Positions 33,549 to 44,075 of a stretch of 64,000 nucleotides of DNA are shown piece by piece. The notes under the pieces are model-generated. The model searched no databases, was not told where the DNA came from, and saw only the letters and a program-made list of their open reading frames with translations. Source of the DNA: Alopecurus myosuroides (lineage: Eukaryota > Streptophyta > Magnoliopsida > Poales > Poaceae); assembly GCA_028641055.1 (NCBI GenBank), contig CM054062.1:11550305-11614304 (forward strand), given 5' to 3'. Both the position numbers and the translations under genes were made by a program. Each line of letters starts with the position of its first letter. Position 1 is the stretch's first letter.

Positions 33549-34348
33549 ATGTCTAGTTTTGTTCCTATGACTATGTCATCAGAAGAAACAATCTTCACTT
33601 TCAAGCAAGGGAGTGAGGAGAGTTTCAAGGAAGCTTGGTCTAGGATTTTTGATTCTTATAGTAAAAATGAACCCATGATGACCCTGAATTTATTCTTAGT
33701 AGTTTTTACTTTGGTCTTGTTCTTTGCTATAGATATGCTTTAGACTCTGCAGTAGAAGGAGACTTTCTACGTTGTGATAAGGATCAAGACCTTAATGCCA
33801 TTAAAAAGTTGATTGCAACTTATAGCTCAACTAGTAAATTTGATTCATCCCTTGTGAGTTTTCAGGCTAGATTAAATACTCTTGAGACAAATATATCCTA
33901 TTTAAAAGAAGCCTATAACCAGATTTGTGCTTATTATGATTATGTGCCCATAAACTTTGAATCTTCAATGTGGATCCCAACAGTAAAAGTTGTTATAAAT
34001 GGTGAAACTTTTCATGCTCATTGCGACATTATCAATGAATTTTGTCTTATGCCTAAAAATATTTACGAGTCTTTGAATCTTTGGAAACTTTCTGAAGGGG
34101 GAGATGAAATACCTCTTATCAATAATACCGCTGTTTTGCCCATTGGGATAGCTAAGGGAGTGTTTAAAAAAGTCGTGGGAAGGACAATATCCACTGGTTA
34201 TCTTGTTACTGAATGTGTAGGAGAAGGAAGAATTACACTTGGAAGGTCCTTGCTGAAACTCCTGGGGGCAGTAATAGATGTGGGGGAAAGGTACGTTAAA
34301 TTTTGCCTTCGCACCAGGTTGTGGCCACATATTCCCCAAACAAAATAA
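33549..34348 (+). pseudogene. Gag start fused to a decayed retropepsin (element B)
   Basis: The reading starts at 33549 (MSSFVPMTMSSEETIFTFKQ), with the FKQG...FKEAWSRI motif of Athila gag, and stops at about 33743 after a hydrophobic run. A second open frame (33809-34348) matches the protease region: WIPTVKVVINGETFHAH, then CDIINEFCLMPKNIYESL, then RSLLKLLGAVIDVGERYVKF. Retropepsins need Asp-Ser/Thr-Gly. Here the site reads Asp-Ile-Ile, so it cannot be active. Most of gag and everything after protease is deleted, so this is an internal-deletion derivative of an Athila element. Confidence 0.7.
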
Positions 34349-35086
34349 CAAGGGTAAGAGGAGTAAAATTAGAGTTCTTGGTATTGATTTGAATTATTCA
34401 CATGAAAATAATTGAGTTTCTTTCTATGCCTAGCTGAAAGGTGTTAAAGAAAAGCGCTACCGGGAGACAACCCGTTTTATTTCTCTGTTTTCAACCAGTT
34501 TTCCTTTGTTTTCATTTGTGTGCTTTGCACCTGGGTGTTGTATATTTCCTTAGCAACCCCTCTGTATCTTTTATTTAGTGTTTTTATTGAGGAAAGTAAA
34601 TCCTCTAGTGGAAAGTTGAGACTATATTTCGGATTTCTACGCAGGAAACAGATTTCTGCTGTCCACTGTTAAATACGTATAAAACCACAGAAAATTCAAA
34701 ATGACCTGAGATTTTTTTGTGAGTAATCCTGGGCTGTATATGCAACTTTTATTAGTTGACCACTTTTTGATTTGAGTGACAGAATATTTTAAAAATAATC
34801 ATCTTTACCTGTTGTCCTGTTTTGACAGATTTCTGCCAATAATTGCATTTGCATCTTAATCTCTTTCTTTTGGTGTTATTTTGAGAAAAAGAGTTTTAGA
34901 AGAAGTTGTGAAAGTAGCTAATGTGTTTTTTATTGTTAGTCATGTGTTGAAACTGAACCATGTGAATTTATTATTTCGATTGCACTAACGTTGCTAATGA
35001 AGATTGTGAGAAGTTTGGTGTGAAGGAAGTTTTCAAGGGTCAAGAGAAGAGGATGATATGACGTTATCAAGAAGAGTGAAGAGCCT

Positions 35087-35158
35087 AAGCTTGGGGATGC
35101 CCCGATGGTCCATCCCAGAAAATTCCAAGAAGACTCAAGCGTATAAGCTTGGGGATGC
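35087..35158 (+). repeat. Internal copies of the polypurine-tract motif (element B)
   Basis: AAGCTTGGGGATGC occurs at 35087-35100 and 35145-35158, about 1.9 kb before the functional tract at 37001. The second copy forms a hairpin GGGGATGCC/GGCATCCCC. Corresponding copies, partly mutated, are in A (about 7811 and 7869) and C (about 53005-53090, inverted). Confidence 0.8.
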
Positions 35159-37014
35159 CCAAGGCATCCCCTTCTTCATCGACAAATTATCAGGTCACTT
35201 CTAGTGAAACTGTATTTTTATTCGGTCACATCTTATGTGATTTATTTAGAGCGTCTTTTATTTTTGATTTCAGTTTGTTTTTATTTTTGCAATAATCTTG
35301 GTTGTACCCCAGCATTCTTTTATTGGAGAGTGACACGCTTCGCTTTTTCATGGGAATACTTTGTATTTTTAATCTTTGTCTGGCTGCTGCATTTATTTAG
35401 CTCCTGTTTTGCATGCATCTCTTAGCAGAGCTGTTACTCTCATGTTTGCTTGTTGTATCATAAAGAGTATTTTTGTTAAACATATCTTGTATGGTTCTTG
35501 TTGGGAAAAAAAACTACTACTTGAAGTAGAATTTATAACAGTGCAAGTAGAAGCTTGTATAGACTGTGGCTAGAACTTTTTCATGCCATGCTAAATGTTA
35601 TTTTAGTTTTAAAGCCTTGTGATTGTTGAGTAGCATGAATAGCCTCAAATAGCTGAGAGTAATATGCCATTGAAAGATTCATGAGTTGTTCTTGTCATAG
35701 TAATGCATAAATTTATGGTATTCTCTTTTGAATGTTTTATTTGGTTGACTTGGCGCATACTCACACCATGTTTATGACTATGAACCAGTCACTAATAGCC
35801 TCCATGACCACTTAGTTTTTGAACTTGTGATACCGCTTAGGCTTTAATTAATGATGTTTATGTCGCTATGCATGATTATGGCTCTGCTCTCTTGATTTGT
35901 CTCTCCCATTCTTTTGCTAGCCTCCACCTGTACTGAGTATGAGCTATACTCGTGCATCCAACTCCCTTAAACCAAAGGTTTTCCCATTTTGTCCACCATA
36001 CCTACCTACATGTGGTATTTAACTGCCACTCCATAGTAAATTTCTCATGTGTTACCTTTAAAACTTTCAAAACTACTCCTGCTTTATGTCCCTGTTTTCG
36101 CTCATGAGGACGTCAATGTAGAATCTTTATCTCACTTGTTGATTGGATTTCACACCCTGGACTAGCGGCTTCATCCGCTTATCCAAATGATAGAAGAGCT
36201 GGCAGCAGGGTGCCCAGCCCCAAATTAATGCAAACAACTCTTCACTATTTTTGCCCCTGATTTATGAGTCAAAGCATAATTGTGTAAACAAAAGAGAAAG
36301 AGGGATGACCTTCTACCTAGATGCGTCCTTCACATGGGAGGCGCTCTTGTGAACCCAGTTGGCTTGTGACGTACTGTATTTTCTGTTTACCATTTGTTGA
36401 CATTAGCATACATCTCCCAAACTATAGCTCAGTGTCAAACTTTTAATACCTCTGTTTAATTAAATAAAAGGCTCTAGCACATGAACGATCCCTGCCCGCG
36501 AAGGGCCTTTCTTTTACTTTTATGTTGAGTCTCCATCTTCTAACTTTATGCATAGTTGAGAGAGCATTTTTTGCCATTCTGAGTTCTATGTGCATTTGTC
36601 CCATAAACATCAATAATTGATTCATGATGTGATATTATCTGTTCTTAAATTATTTGCTCTAGTCTTACTCATGAACTTTGAAGGTGTCATGGCCTTTATG
36701 TTTTGTCCCACTCTTAAGGACTAGCGAAATACCACTTTGCCATGCTTTCTCTATACTAAAAAAAACGTTTATCTTTCTTTGCATTATTATTCATGATCCT
36801 TTATTTGAGATACTCTTCATGATGTAAAGTGATTGCTATGCTTTATTATTAAAGTTATATTTCTCATGTTTGTGTTTGAAGTTCTATAATCCCAGCGTAC
36901 ATATGCTTTTACATTATAATGATCAAGTTTATGTTAGTAGCATGTCACCTCATAAATTATTGTGTTTTATCGTTTACCTACTCGAGGACGAGTATGAACT
37001 AAGCTTGGGATGCT

Positions 37015-38553
37015 TAATACGTCTCCAATGTATCTATAATTTCTGATGCTCCATGATAATATTATGCCAATTGCTACATGTTTTCTCCCTTCTTTATAGA
37101 ATTTTTACACGTTTTCCGGGACTAACCTATTAACAAGATGCCAAGTGCTACTTCCTTGTTTTCTGCTGTTTTTCATTTCAGAAAAGTTGTTCTGGAAATA
37201 TTCTCGGAACTGGACCCCACAAAGCCTGAAGTGCCTATTTTCCCCGGAAGCATCCAGAAGACCGAAGAGGATTCGAAGACGGGCACCAGGGGGGCACACC
37301 ATGGGGTGGCTCCCCCTTGGTCGTGCCAACTGGTGGTGTGGGGCCCCCAGAGCTCCACCGCCTCTGCCCTTTCGCCTATTTATTCCCCCCGGATGGAAAA
37401 CCCTAGGCACCTGATCAAATATCCCTGAAAAGTTCCGCAGCCGCCGCCGTCGTCAACCCTAGACCAGGAGGTTCTGAAGCTGTCTCCCGGTACCCTGCCG
37501 GAGAGGAGATCATCACCGGAGGCCTCTTCATCACCATGCCTGCCTCCGAAGTGATGCGTGAGTAGTTCATCCTTGGACTACAGGTCCATAGCAGTAGCTA
37601 GATGGTTGTCTTCTCCTCATATGCCTCCATGTTTAGATCTCGTGAGCTGCCTAACATGATCAAGATTGTTCTTATGTAACTCTATGTGTTGTGTTTGCTG
37701 GTATCCGATGAATATTGAACTTATGCCAAGTTGATTATAGTCTTTATTGCATATGCTATTTGTGATCTTGCATGCTTTCCGTTGCTAGTGGTTGCTCTAG
37801 CCAAGTAGTTGCTAGTGACTCCAATAGGGACTATTTATGCTCGATAGTGGGTTCATGCCTCCTTTTCGCCTGTGCTCGAGTGACAGAAACATGATGGGGG
37901 AGGATGTGATGTTGCCACTAGGGAGAAAACAGCGGTGTGAGTGTCCGCGTGTACAATCACTGCTTACTTAATACCTAAGGGGGTTCGGCTGATAACACGA
38001 GGGTGCATTATTAGTCATATATGCAGTTGGATTACGGTCTATGTATATTGTTGTAATGCCCGCACTAAATATCATAGTAGTCTTCATGTCATGAATGTGC
38101 ACTACAGTGCAACCTTTATTTGTCAATTGCCCAGCTGTAATTTGTTCACCCAGCATGCTATATTTTATGGAGAGACACCACTAGTGAACCTATGAACCCC
38201 GGTCCATTTTCTTACACTGTTAAACAGACCACTACAATTTTCTGCTTTCTTTACTTACTGCAAGCATACACCATTTTCCACACTATACGTCTAATATTTG
38301 TTTTCAGCCAGACCGATGAGATTGACAACCTCACTGTACCGTTGGGACAAAGTATTTTGGTTGTGTTGTGTGCAGGTTCCACGTTGTTGCTGACACCGGT
38401 GAGGCGCCATCACCACCGTTAGTGGCATCAACCTTCCAAAGATCCTCTTCCTCCTACTGGATTGATAACCTTGGTTCTTAACCGAGGGAAATTCTTACCG
38501 CTTGCTCATCACACCCTCCTCTTGGGGTTCCCGACACACCATCGCAAGCATCA
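37015..38553 (+). repeat. 3' LTR of element B
   Basis: It runs from TAATACGTCTCC (first G mutated to A) to GCAAGCATCA, 1539 bp, and is preceded by the polypurine tract. It is closer to the LTR of element A in its first 150 bases than to its own 5' partner, judged by eye. Confidence 0.9.
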
Positions 38554-38562
38554 ACAGTGAGG

Positions 38563-38970
38563 AGCCGGATTATTCCGGGCAACCGGATATTCCGGTTAGG
38601 GTGGTCTCTGTCCAGTTCGGGACAGAGATGAGCCGGAATATTCGAACCGTATTATTCATAATGAACCGGATATTCCGATTGAGGTAGTTTTGCTCAAAAA
38701 CGACTAAGGACTGAAGATGGAAGTCGCAGATGTGAACCGGACTATCTAAACTGGATTATTCCGAGTCGATCGGATAATCCGGTTCAGATAGTCCGGTTCA
38801 CATCTGCGACTTCCACGACCGGATAATCCGGTTGAGTAGCCAGAAGGGGACAAAAGCGAGCCGGATTATTCATACCGGATTATTTATCCCCAATCGTATA
38901 ATCCGGTTGGAGTCAATGTAGTGTACTTGGATCTGAGAAAATGGGCCAACCGGATATTCCGGTCCACCTT
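38563..38970. promoter_or_regulatory. Palindromic repeat cluster upstream of the E promoter
   Basis: About ten short palindromes of the form CCGGATTATTCCGG, CCGGATATTCCGG or CCGGATAATCCGG lie within 400 bases, directly upstream of the TATA box. Clusters of such palindromes upstream of the core promoter are a known trait of Sirevirus LTRs. Within it lies a long hairpin (separate entry). Confidence 0.75.
38719..38814. repeat. Long hairpin (arms about 45 bp) in LTR of E
   Basis: The left arm begins GGAAGTCGCAGATGTGAACC (38719) and the right arm ends GGTTCACATCTGCGACTTCC (38814). The arms pair over about 45 bp with about three mismatches and a loop of about 5 nt. A transcript through it would fold into a stable stem. 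Confidence 0.9.
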
Positions 38971-39003
38971 TTCCTTCTCAAACGGCTAGATTTGAGGAGG
39001 GGG

Positions 39004-39011
39004 TATAAATA
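39004..39011 (+). promoter_or_regulatory. TATA box of Sirevirus E LTR
   Basis: TATAAATA in the context GGGGGTATAAATACCCC, immediately downstream of the palindrome cluster and upstream of a pyrimidine-rich leader. This is a good core promoter for the E transcript. Confidence 0.7.
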
Positions 39012-39709
39012 CCCCTCCTCTTCCTCCTTGAGCTCTAGTTTGTCCAAAGCATTGAATAACATTTATTGAGCTCACAAAATCTTCAATTACTCCCAATCCC
39101 TCCCACCAAACTTGTTGATCTTCAGAGGATTGAAAGAGAAGGCCCCGATCTACATATTCACCGAGTCGTTCTTCATTTCCCCCTCATATTCTTGAGGGAT
39201 TCGAGTCTAAGGTTTCCATTTGTGGAGAACCTAGAACTCTTGCTACTCTTGGTGATTCTTGGTGTTGGGAACCCCCAATTTGGTTGTGGGTGTGTTCCCC
39301 AAGCTTGTTTGTAAAGGATTCGATTCCCGCCTTAAAGGGGATCAATAGTGGAAGGTGGACTAGGCCTTTGTGGCGGGGTTCATCGGAGAATAGGGTGATG
39401 CCTTTGTGGCGTTGAGTAGGCCTTCGTGGCGAGCTCACACCCCTCCAACGAGACGTACTCCCTTAACAAGGCGGAACTCGGGATTACATCGTGTCTCCGC
39501 GTGCTTTATATCGGTTACCTCGTTCCATTCCCCTTCACTTGTGCTTGTATTGTGTTTGTGTTTGTGCTTGTTGTTGTCATATAGGTAAATTCACCGTAGT
39601 TGCATTATCTGGAGAATTTACCTTTGTGTCAAGCCTAATCTTGAAGAAAAATTAAAATTGGTCGTTGCACCTATTCACCCCCTCTAGGTGCCCTCACTAC
39701 CCGTTCAAT

Positions 39710-39721
39710 TGGTATCAGAGC
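39710..39721 (+). other. Primer-binding site of Sirevirus E (initiator tRNA-Met)
   Basis: TGGTATCAGAGC, two bases after the LTR end at 39707. It confirms plus orientation and the LTR boundary. Confidence 0.9.
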
Positions 39722-40867
39722 CTCAGCTCTTTTATCGGGCTTAACCTCCTAAGAGTTTAATATGGCCGATGTTTCGGATGTCGTCGGTTCCATGGCAAGT
39801 GTCTCAATGGATGATCTCAATGAGTTAAAAAAATTCATTGACCTCATCCATGGAGAGCAAAATCGATGAATTGCAAACACTCATGTTGCAATTCATGAAA
39901 GCCAAGGAACCGGCAACCTCCAATACATCCCATGCGGTTGAACCACCGGAGGGTGTTGAGGTTGGGGAAGATGGTGAACCACTTAAAGATGCTTCCGCTA
40001 AGAACTCCACCGATAAGGGTTCGGAAGGAAAAGGAGAATTCCACGCCGTCAAAGAACGCTATTCTCCCGATCCTCCCGTCCCACATCCCCATATAATTCA
40101 TAGAGGAGATCCACGTAAAATTGATGCACATTCTTTTGGTGAATGGCAATATTACATGGACACTCACTTGAAATCTTCTTGCATAGAACTTTGGAGTGTC
40201 ACTCGAGATGGATACAAGCCACATGACCCCGAGAACTTGACAAGAAGAGGAATCCGTAGATTTTCAACTCAACTACACCACCTTGTCTATTCTTCAACAA
40301 GCCGTGGGTCCAAACCACATGCCTCATCTTCAACAATATTCCACCGCCAAGGAAACATGGGACGCTCTTGTCATCATGTTTGTGGGCAATGAGAGTATGC
40401 AAAGGAATAGGTATGATGCCTTGAGAAATGAGGCTGAAGGGTTCTATATGCATGATGGTGAGAGCCATGAAGACATGTACCAAAGGCTAAAGACTCTTGC
40501 CACCGCATTCCACAATGTTGGTGCCAATGTAGCATCCCAACTTTTAATAAAGATGGAATACCTGTGTTATTGTGCTAGTCCCTGGATCAATTGCTAGCAC
40601 CACAGTACAAAATGAAATATCATGCAAATGCATCAAATTCTATTACATCGCATGATCCAGTCTTTACAAAATAGGATTACAACTTTCATAGTCTTAGAAG
40701 ACTAGCAGAAAACAAAGAAATACAGCGGAAAACATAGAACAACATTGAGCCCATCTTCTTCATGTGCCACAGGCAAAACATGTTGGCGATAGTCTCGAGA
40801 TCCTAAACGAAATCCTCACTCGTCTTCAGAAACATCTGCAATATGGAATATGCAGCCACAAGGGAGT

Positions 40868-40887
40868 CAATACAATTTAATGTATTG
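40868..40887 (-). promoter_or_regulatory. Hairpin upstream of candidate splice acceptor in solo LTR
   Basis: Stem CAATACA/TGTATTG, 7 bp perfect, with 6-nt loop ATTTAA. On the minus strand it follows ACTTGC. It is followed by GGCTGCATATTCCATATTGC and AG, with the exon starting at 40835. The same spacing and acceptor block occur in the 4.3-kb LTRs. Confidence 0.5.
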
Positions 40888-43632
40888 GCAAGTAACACTA
40901 TGGTGGATATAAATGGCAAGACTAATACTACATGCTTATTTGGCTGAGTGGAGTTTTGGCTAAGTTTTGCATAAAGCCAGTTTTCTCCTATCACCTTTGT
41001 AAAACAAACTTTTCTTTTCAAAAGGGTGGCAACATTGGATTAAGATCCAAGCACCACAATACTGTTCACTTGGTCAAATTTTACTTATTGAAATTGATGA
41101 TGAGATTCTTCCGTCAATCCTTGTCCAGCTGCTCATAGTTGTCCATAACCGGGGACACGGCTAAGATCTTAGTTTGTTGACTCTGCAGAGTTTGTGCACT
41201 TTCACCTTCAGACTCAAATCAGCCCAAACATCCTATACACCCTGAGTGCATTAAGGAAAGGAGAAGATTGAGACGAGATCTTTCAGAAGAAATTCCACCA
41301 CCGTTTGGCTTACCCGTGCCACCTATAGTTATGCTACATCTGCTGGTAAGCCTAGTGAGTTCATTCAACTTAGTTGATCAAGACAGAGCCCATATGACTA
41401 AAGGCTGCACGGGAAGCTACTAAACTTAGAAGGACATACTAATCTCTTTGTTCCTGGGTGGCCATCCTCAAGTGACAACCTCAAGTGGAATAAACCTTAG
41501 ATAAGGGCCCTGAGGAAACACTCAACATAACCCAGTCTTACCACTTCCACCCAGGTGGTTCATTCATTAGTTATACTTAGGATTTTCCTCAACATCTAGT
41601 AAAACAATTTGTAACATTGCATAGCACCTAATAAATTCTAAGGCTATCAAAATAACAAGGTAAAAGGGATGGCTACACACTACTAGGATAATAGCATAGC
41701 ATAGTATAACTTAGTAAAATTTCCTATCATGCATACTACTCAAAATCAACTAATGCATATAGAAAATAATGGGTAGTTGATGGTGTGTTACTTGCCTTGT
41801 TGAAGTTGGTGAAGATATCACACTCTCTTCACAAAAGATCGTTGCTCTCCGTACAATCTATTCATTGACAACACAAAACCAAATAAACAAGCATCCTAAC
41901 AAACAAACATACAAGTGTAGAAAACATACATAGCAACTAACATATCAAAAGGGGCTTAACCAAGTTGGTTAGGACAAGGTCTAGGTTTGAGTTGAAAGAT
42001 TCATTCTCTAGTGGTCTCATTCTTGTTAAGGAAATTCCAATGGTTTACTTGGGAAGGAGTAGGTTGAGCTTGATGTGATCCAACTTTATTATAACCATAC
42101 TTGTCGAGGAAGTTCCAAGAGTTCACTAAGAATAAACATATTACTTCTACAACTAAAGTAATACATGCAAACACTTGGTCATATTCACCTTCAAAAATAT
42201 TTGAGTGACTATGTTAGTATTTTCCATTGTGGCTAGGGTAGGTCTACTAACTTCATCATCAAAGGGAAAATATTACTAAGTCTTGGATTTTCCATTTGGG
42301 TCAATGGTTGGACAAAAACAACTTTCTAAATCTTCAACTTGTATGGATGGCTCCAAGTCTTCACATGCTTGTGTTCTTGAAGTTCATCTTCATGCTTCTA
42401 TTGTAGTTTCCTCCTTGTTGTGAGGCTCCTCTTGTACTTGATAAATCTTCATGATCTTCACTTCACTACTTGGTTTAGGTATGGGATGGTCACAAATACC
42501 ACTAAGTCAATTAGAAAAGAAAAATTAAGAAGAAGGATAGAAAGAGAGAGGGAGATGCTTTCTTATGAATTTCTTCACACTTGTACTTCCTTGAGTTTCT
42601 TCTAGGTGTGGAGTCCATGTATTTTCTTCAAAACTTCTTCATTGATCTTCCTTGTAGCTCTTCATGTTGCCACCAAGTTGATATTGAAGTTTCATTCTTG
42701 TGCTTGAGTTTTGATCTCCATTTTGCTGACTTGGTGAATTCTTGAAGCAAGAATGGGAGAATGGATAAGTAGATAGAATACTAAGGTGCTAGTGTTTGAG
42801 GTTCACTACTTGGTAATTTTAGGGACTTGGTCTTGGATCAAAAAATGGCCACAACAAACAATGGTAGAAAGAAATAGAAACAAAATCTAAGACATAATAA
42901 CTAGATGGACTACTATGATGGATTTTTGGCTAAAATACATGGTCATGGTCCAAGGGTGTCCAAAATGGTTTGGCATAATGTCTATGGTTCAAGGTTACCA
43001 AATGGAGCAATTTTGCAAAAGGAACTATATTGAGAATATTTATAGAAATTAATCTATGTCAAAAATACTCAAATAGACAACTTAATTCTAAATTCAATTT
43101 TAATTTGTTCAAATATTATTTTGGGACAGAGGATATGAAAGTACACATCCTAAGGTTTCCAAATATATTTTATTTACAATTTTTGGATTTGTAGAATTTG
43201 AATTATGCCTAATTTCATCAAACAAGAATATTTGAATTTGAACAAATTTAAGTTTGTCAATTTGAATTTGGCCAGTGCCAAAAGATTCTAAACGTCAAGG
43301 GCTTTTCAAAAAGTCCAAGATTGCTAAATTTGGTTAAGTGGTTGAAAAGATATGATGGTTCAAAGTTCTAGGGGCTTTTCTGCAAAAACTATTTTTTATT
43401 TCTATTCGGAATTAATTCCAGAGAAAGACTGGGCCGAGAAGTGCTTATCTGCCGCGCAGGGCGATGGGTAGGGAATGGGCTTGGGCTGGTTTCACACTGC
43501 ACCGCGCAACCAAATGATTACTTAACGCGCGGTCTACATGGCACTCTCTAATTCGCCCGTACCTGTTCGGTAAGTGATCTAATCGTGGCCCTCCGTTGTG
43601 GATCTAACGGACAAGGATCAAATGGAACTCAC

Positions 43633-44075
43633 CGGGCGGCGGGACTTCGCCGGAATGGAGGAAGACGGCGGCGCTGCGCACGGGTGTGGACGGCGGGGCT
43701 TCTCCGGTGGTCCTCCGGACACGGGGAGGGCACGACGAGGTTCAGCTCGCGAACACGAGCTCGATGGCGGCCACACAATGATGTCTCACTTCCGGGGGCG
43801 GTGGCGCAACGAGGATGATGACGACGCGACTCCGGCGAGCACGACACGACGCTCCCGCTGCGAGAAAAAAGAAAGGGATGGGTTAGGTGCGTGCGCGAGA
43901 CCTAGGGGAGGAAAAAGAGACAGAGAGGGGTGGCGGAGACGGAATACGGTGGCCGGGATCGACGATGCACGGCGGCGGGCAGATGGTCTCCGACGAGGAA
44001 TTTCCTTGGCATACGGGCATGAAACGGAGGGGGAGGAGAGGGGAAATGGAGAGGGGATCGGGGGCTATAAGGTGT
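43633..44075 (-). promoter_or_regulatory. GC-rich leader block, TATA-like box and splice donor (solo LTR)
   Basis: On the minus strand a TATA-like ACCTTATAGCCCC lies near 44062-44074. A GC-rich leader follows, ending CCG followed by GTGAGTTCC, a consensus 5' splice site with the first intron base at 43632. The predicted intron to 40836 is 2797 bp, AT-rich and free of ORFs. The signal strings are seen; their use is inferred. Confidence 0.4.

Larger units (their letters stand above)
31781..38553 (+). mobile_element. Athila-like element B, complete, non-autonomous
   Basis: A full copy of 6.8 kb with a perfect 5-bp target duplication ACAGT (31776-31780 and 38554-38558). LTRs are 31781-33362 and 37015-38553. 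The primer site (about 33372) is a mutated tRNA-Asp type (TAGCACCGTTGACGGGGA). The polypurine tract AAGCTTGGGATGC is at 37001-37013. The 3' LTR begins TAATAC instead of TGATAC, one transition that destroys the terminal TG. I count roughly 17 differences in the first 175 bases between the LTRs, so it is old. It sits inside the 5' LTR of Sirevirus E. Confidence 0.92.
38559..39707 (+). mobile_element. 5' LTR of Sirevirus E, second part
   Basis: This continues the LTR begun at 31624. It contains a dense cluster of CCGGATTATTCCGG-like palindromes (38563-38970), a TATA box, and the typical Copia end CACCCCCTCTAGGTGCCC. It ends CGTTCA just before the tRNA-Met primer site. Confidence 0.85.

Noticed and set aside
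35204..35573. Hydrophobic ORFs in the 3' region of element B, possible env-like gene of Athila
   Set aside because: Short, T-rich, not kept open in copies A and C, and no signal peptide or env motif. Probably composition.
40558..40562. Solo LTR start at TGTGTTATTG (40563)
   Set aside because: The flanks would be ATACC versus GCCAA, which do not match. Starting at 40528 gives the exact GCCAA duplication and matching inverted ends.
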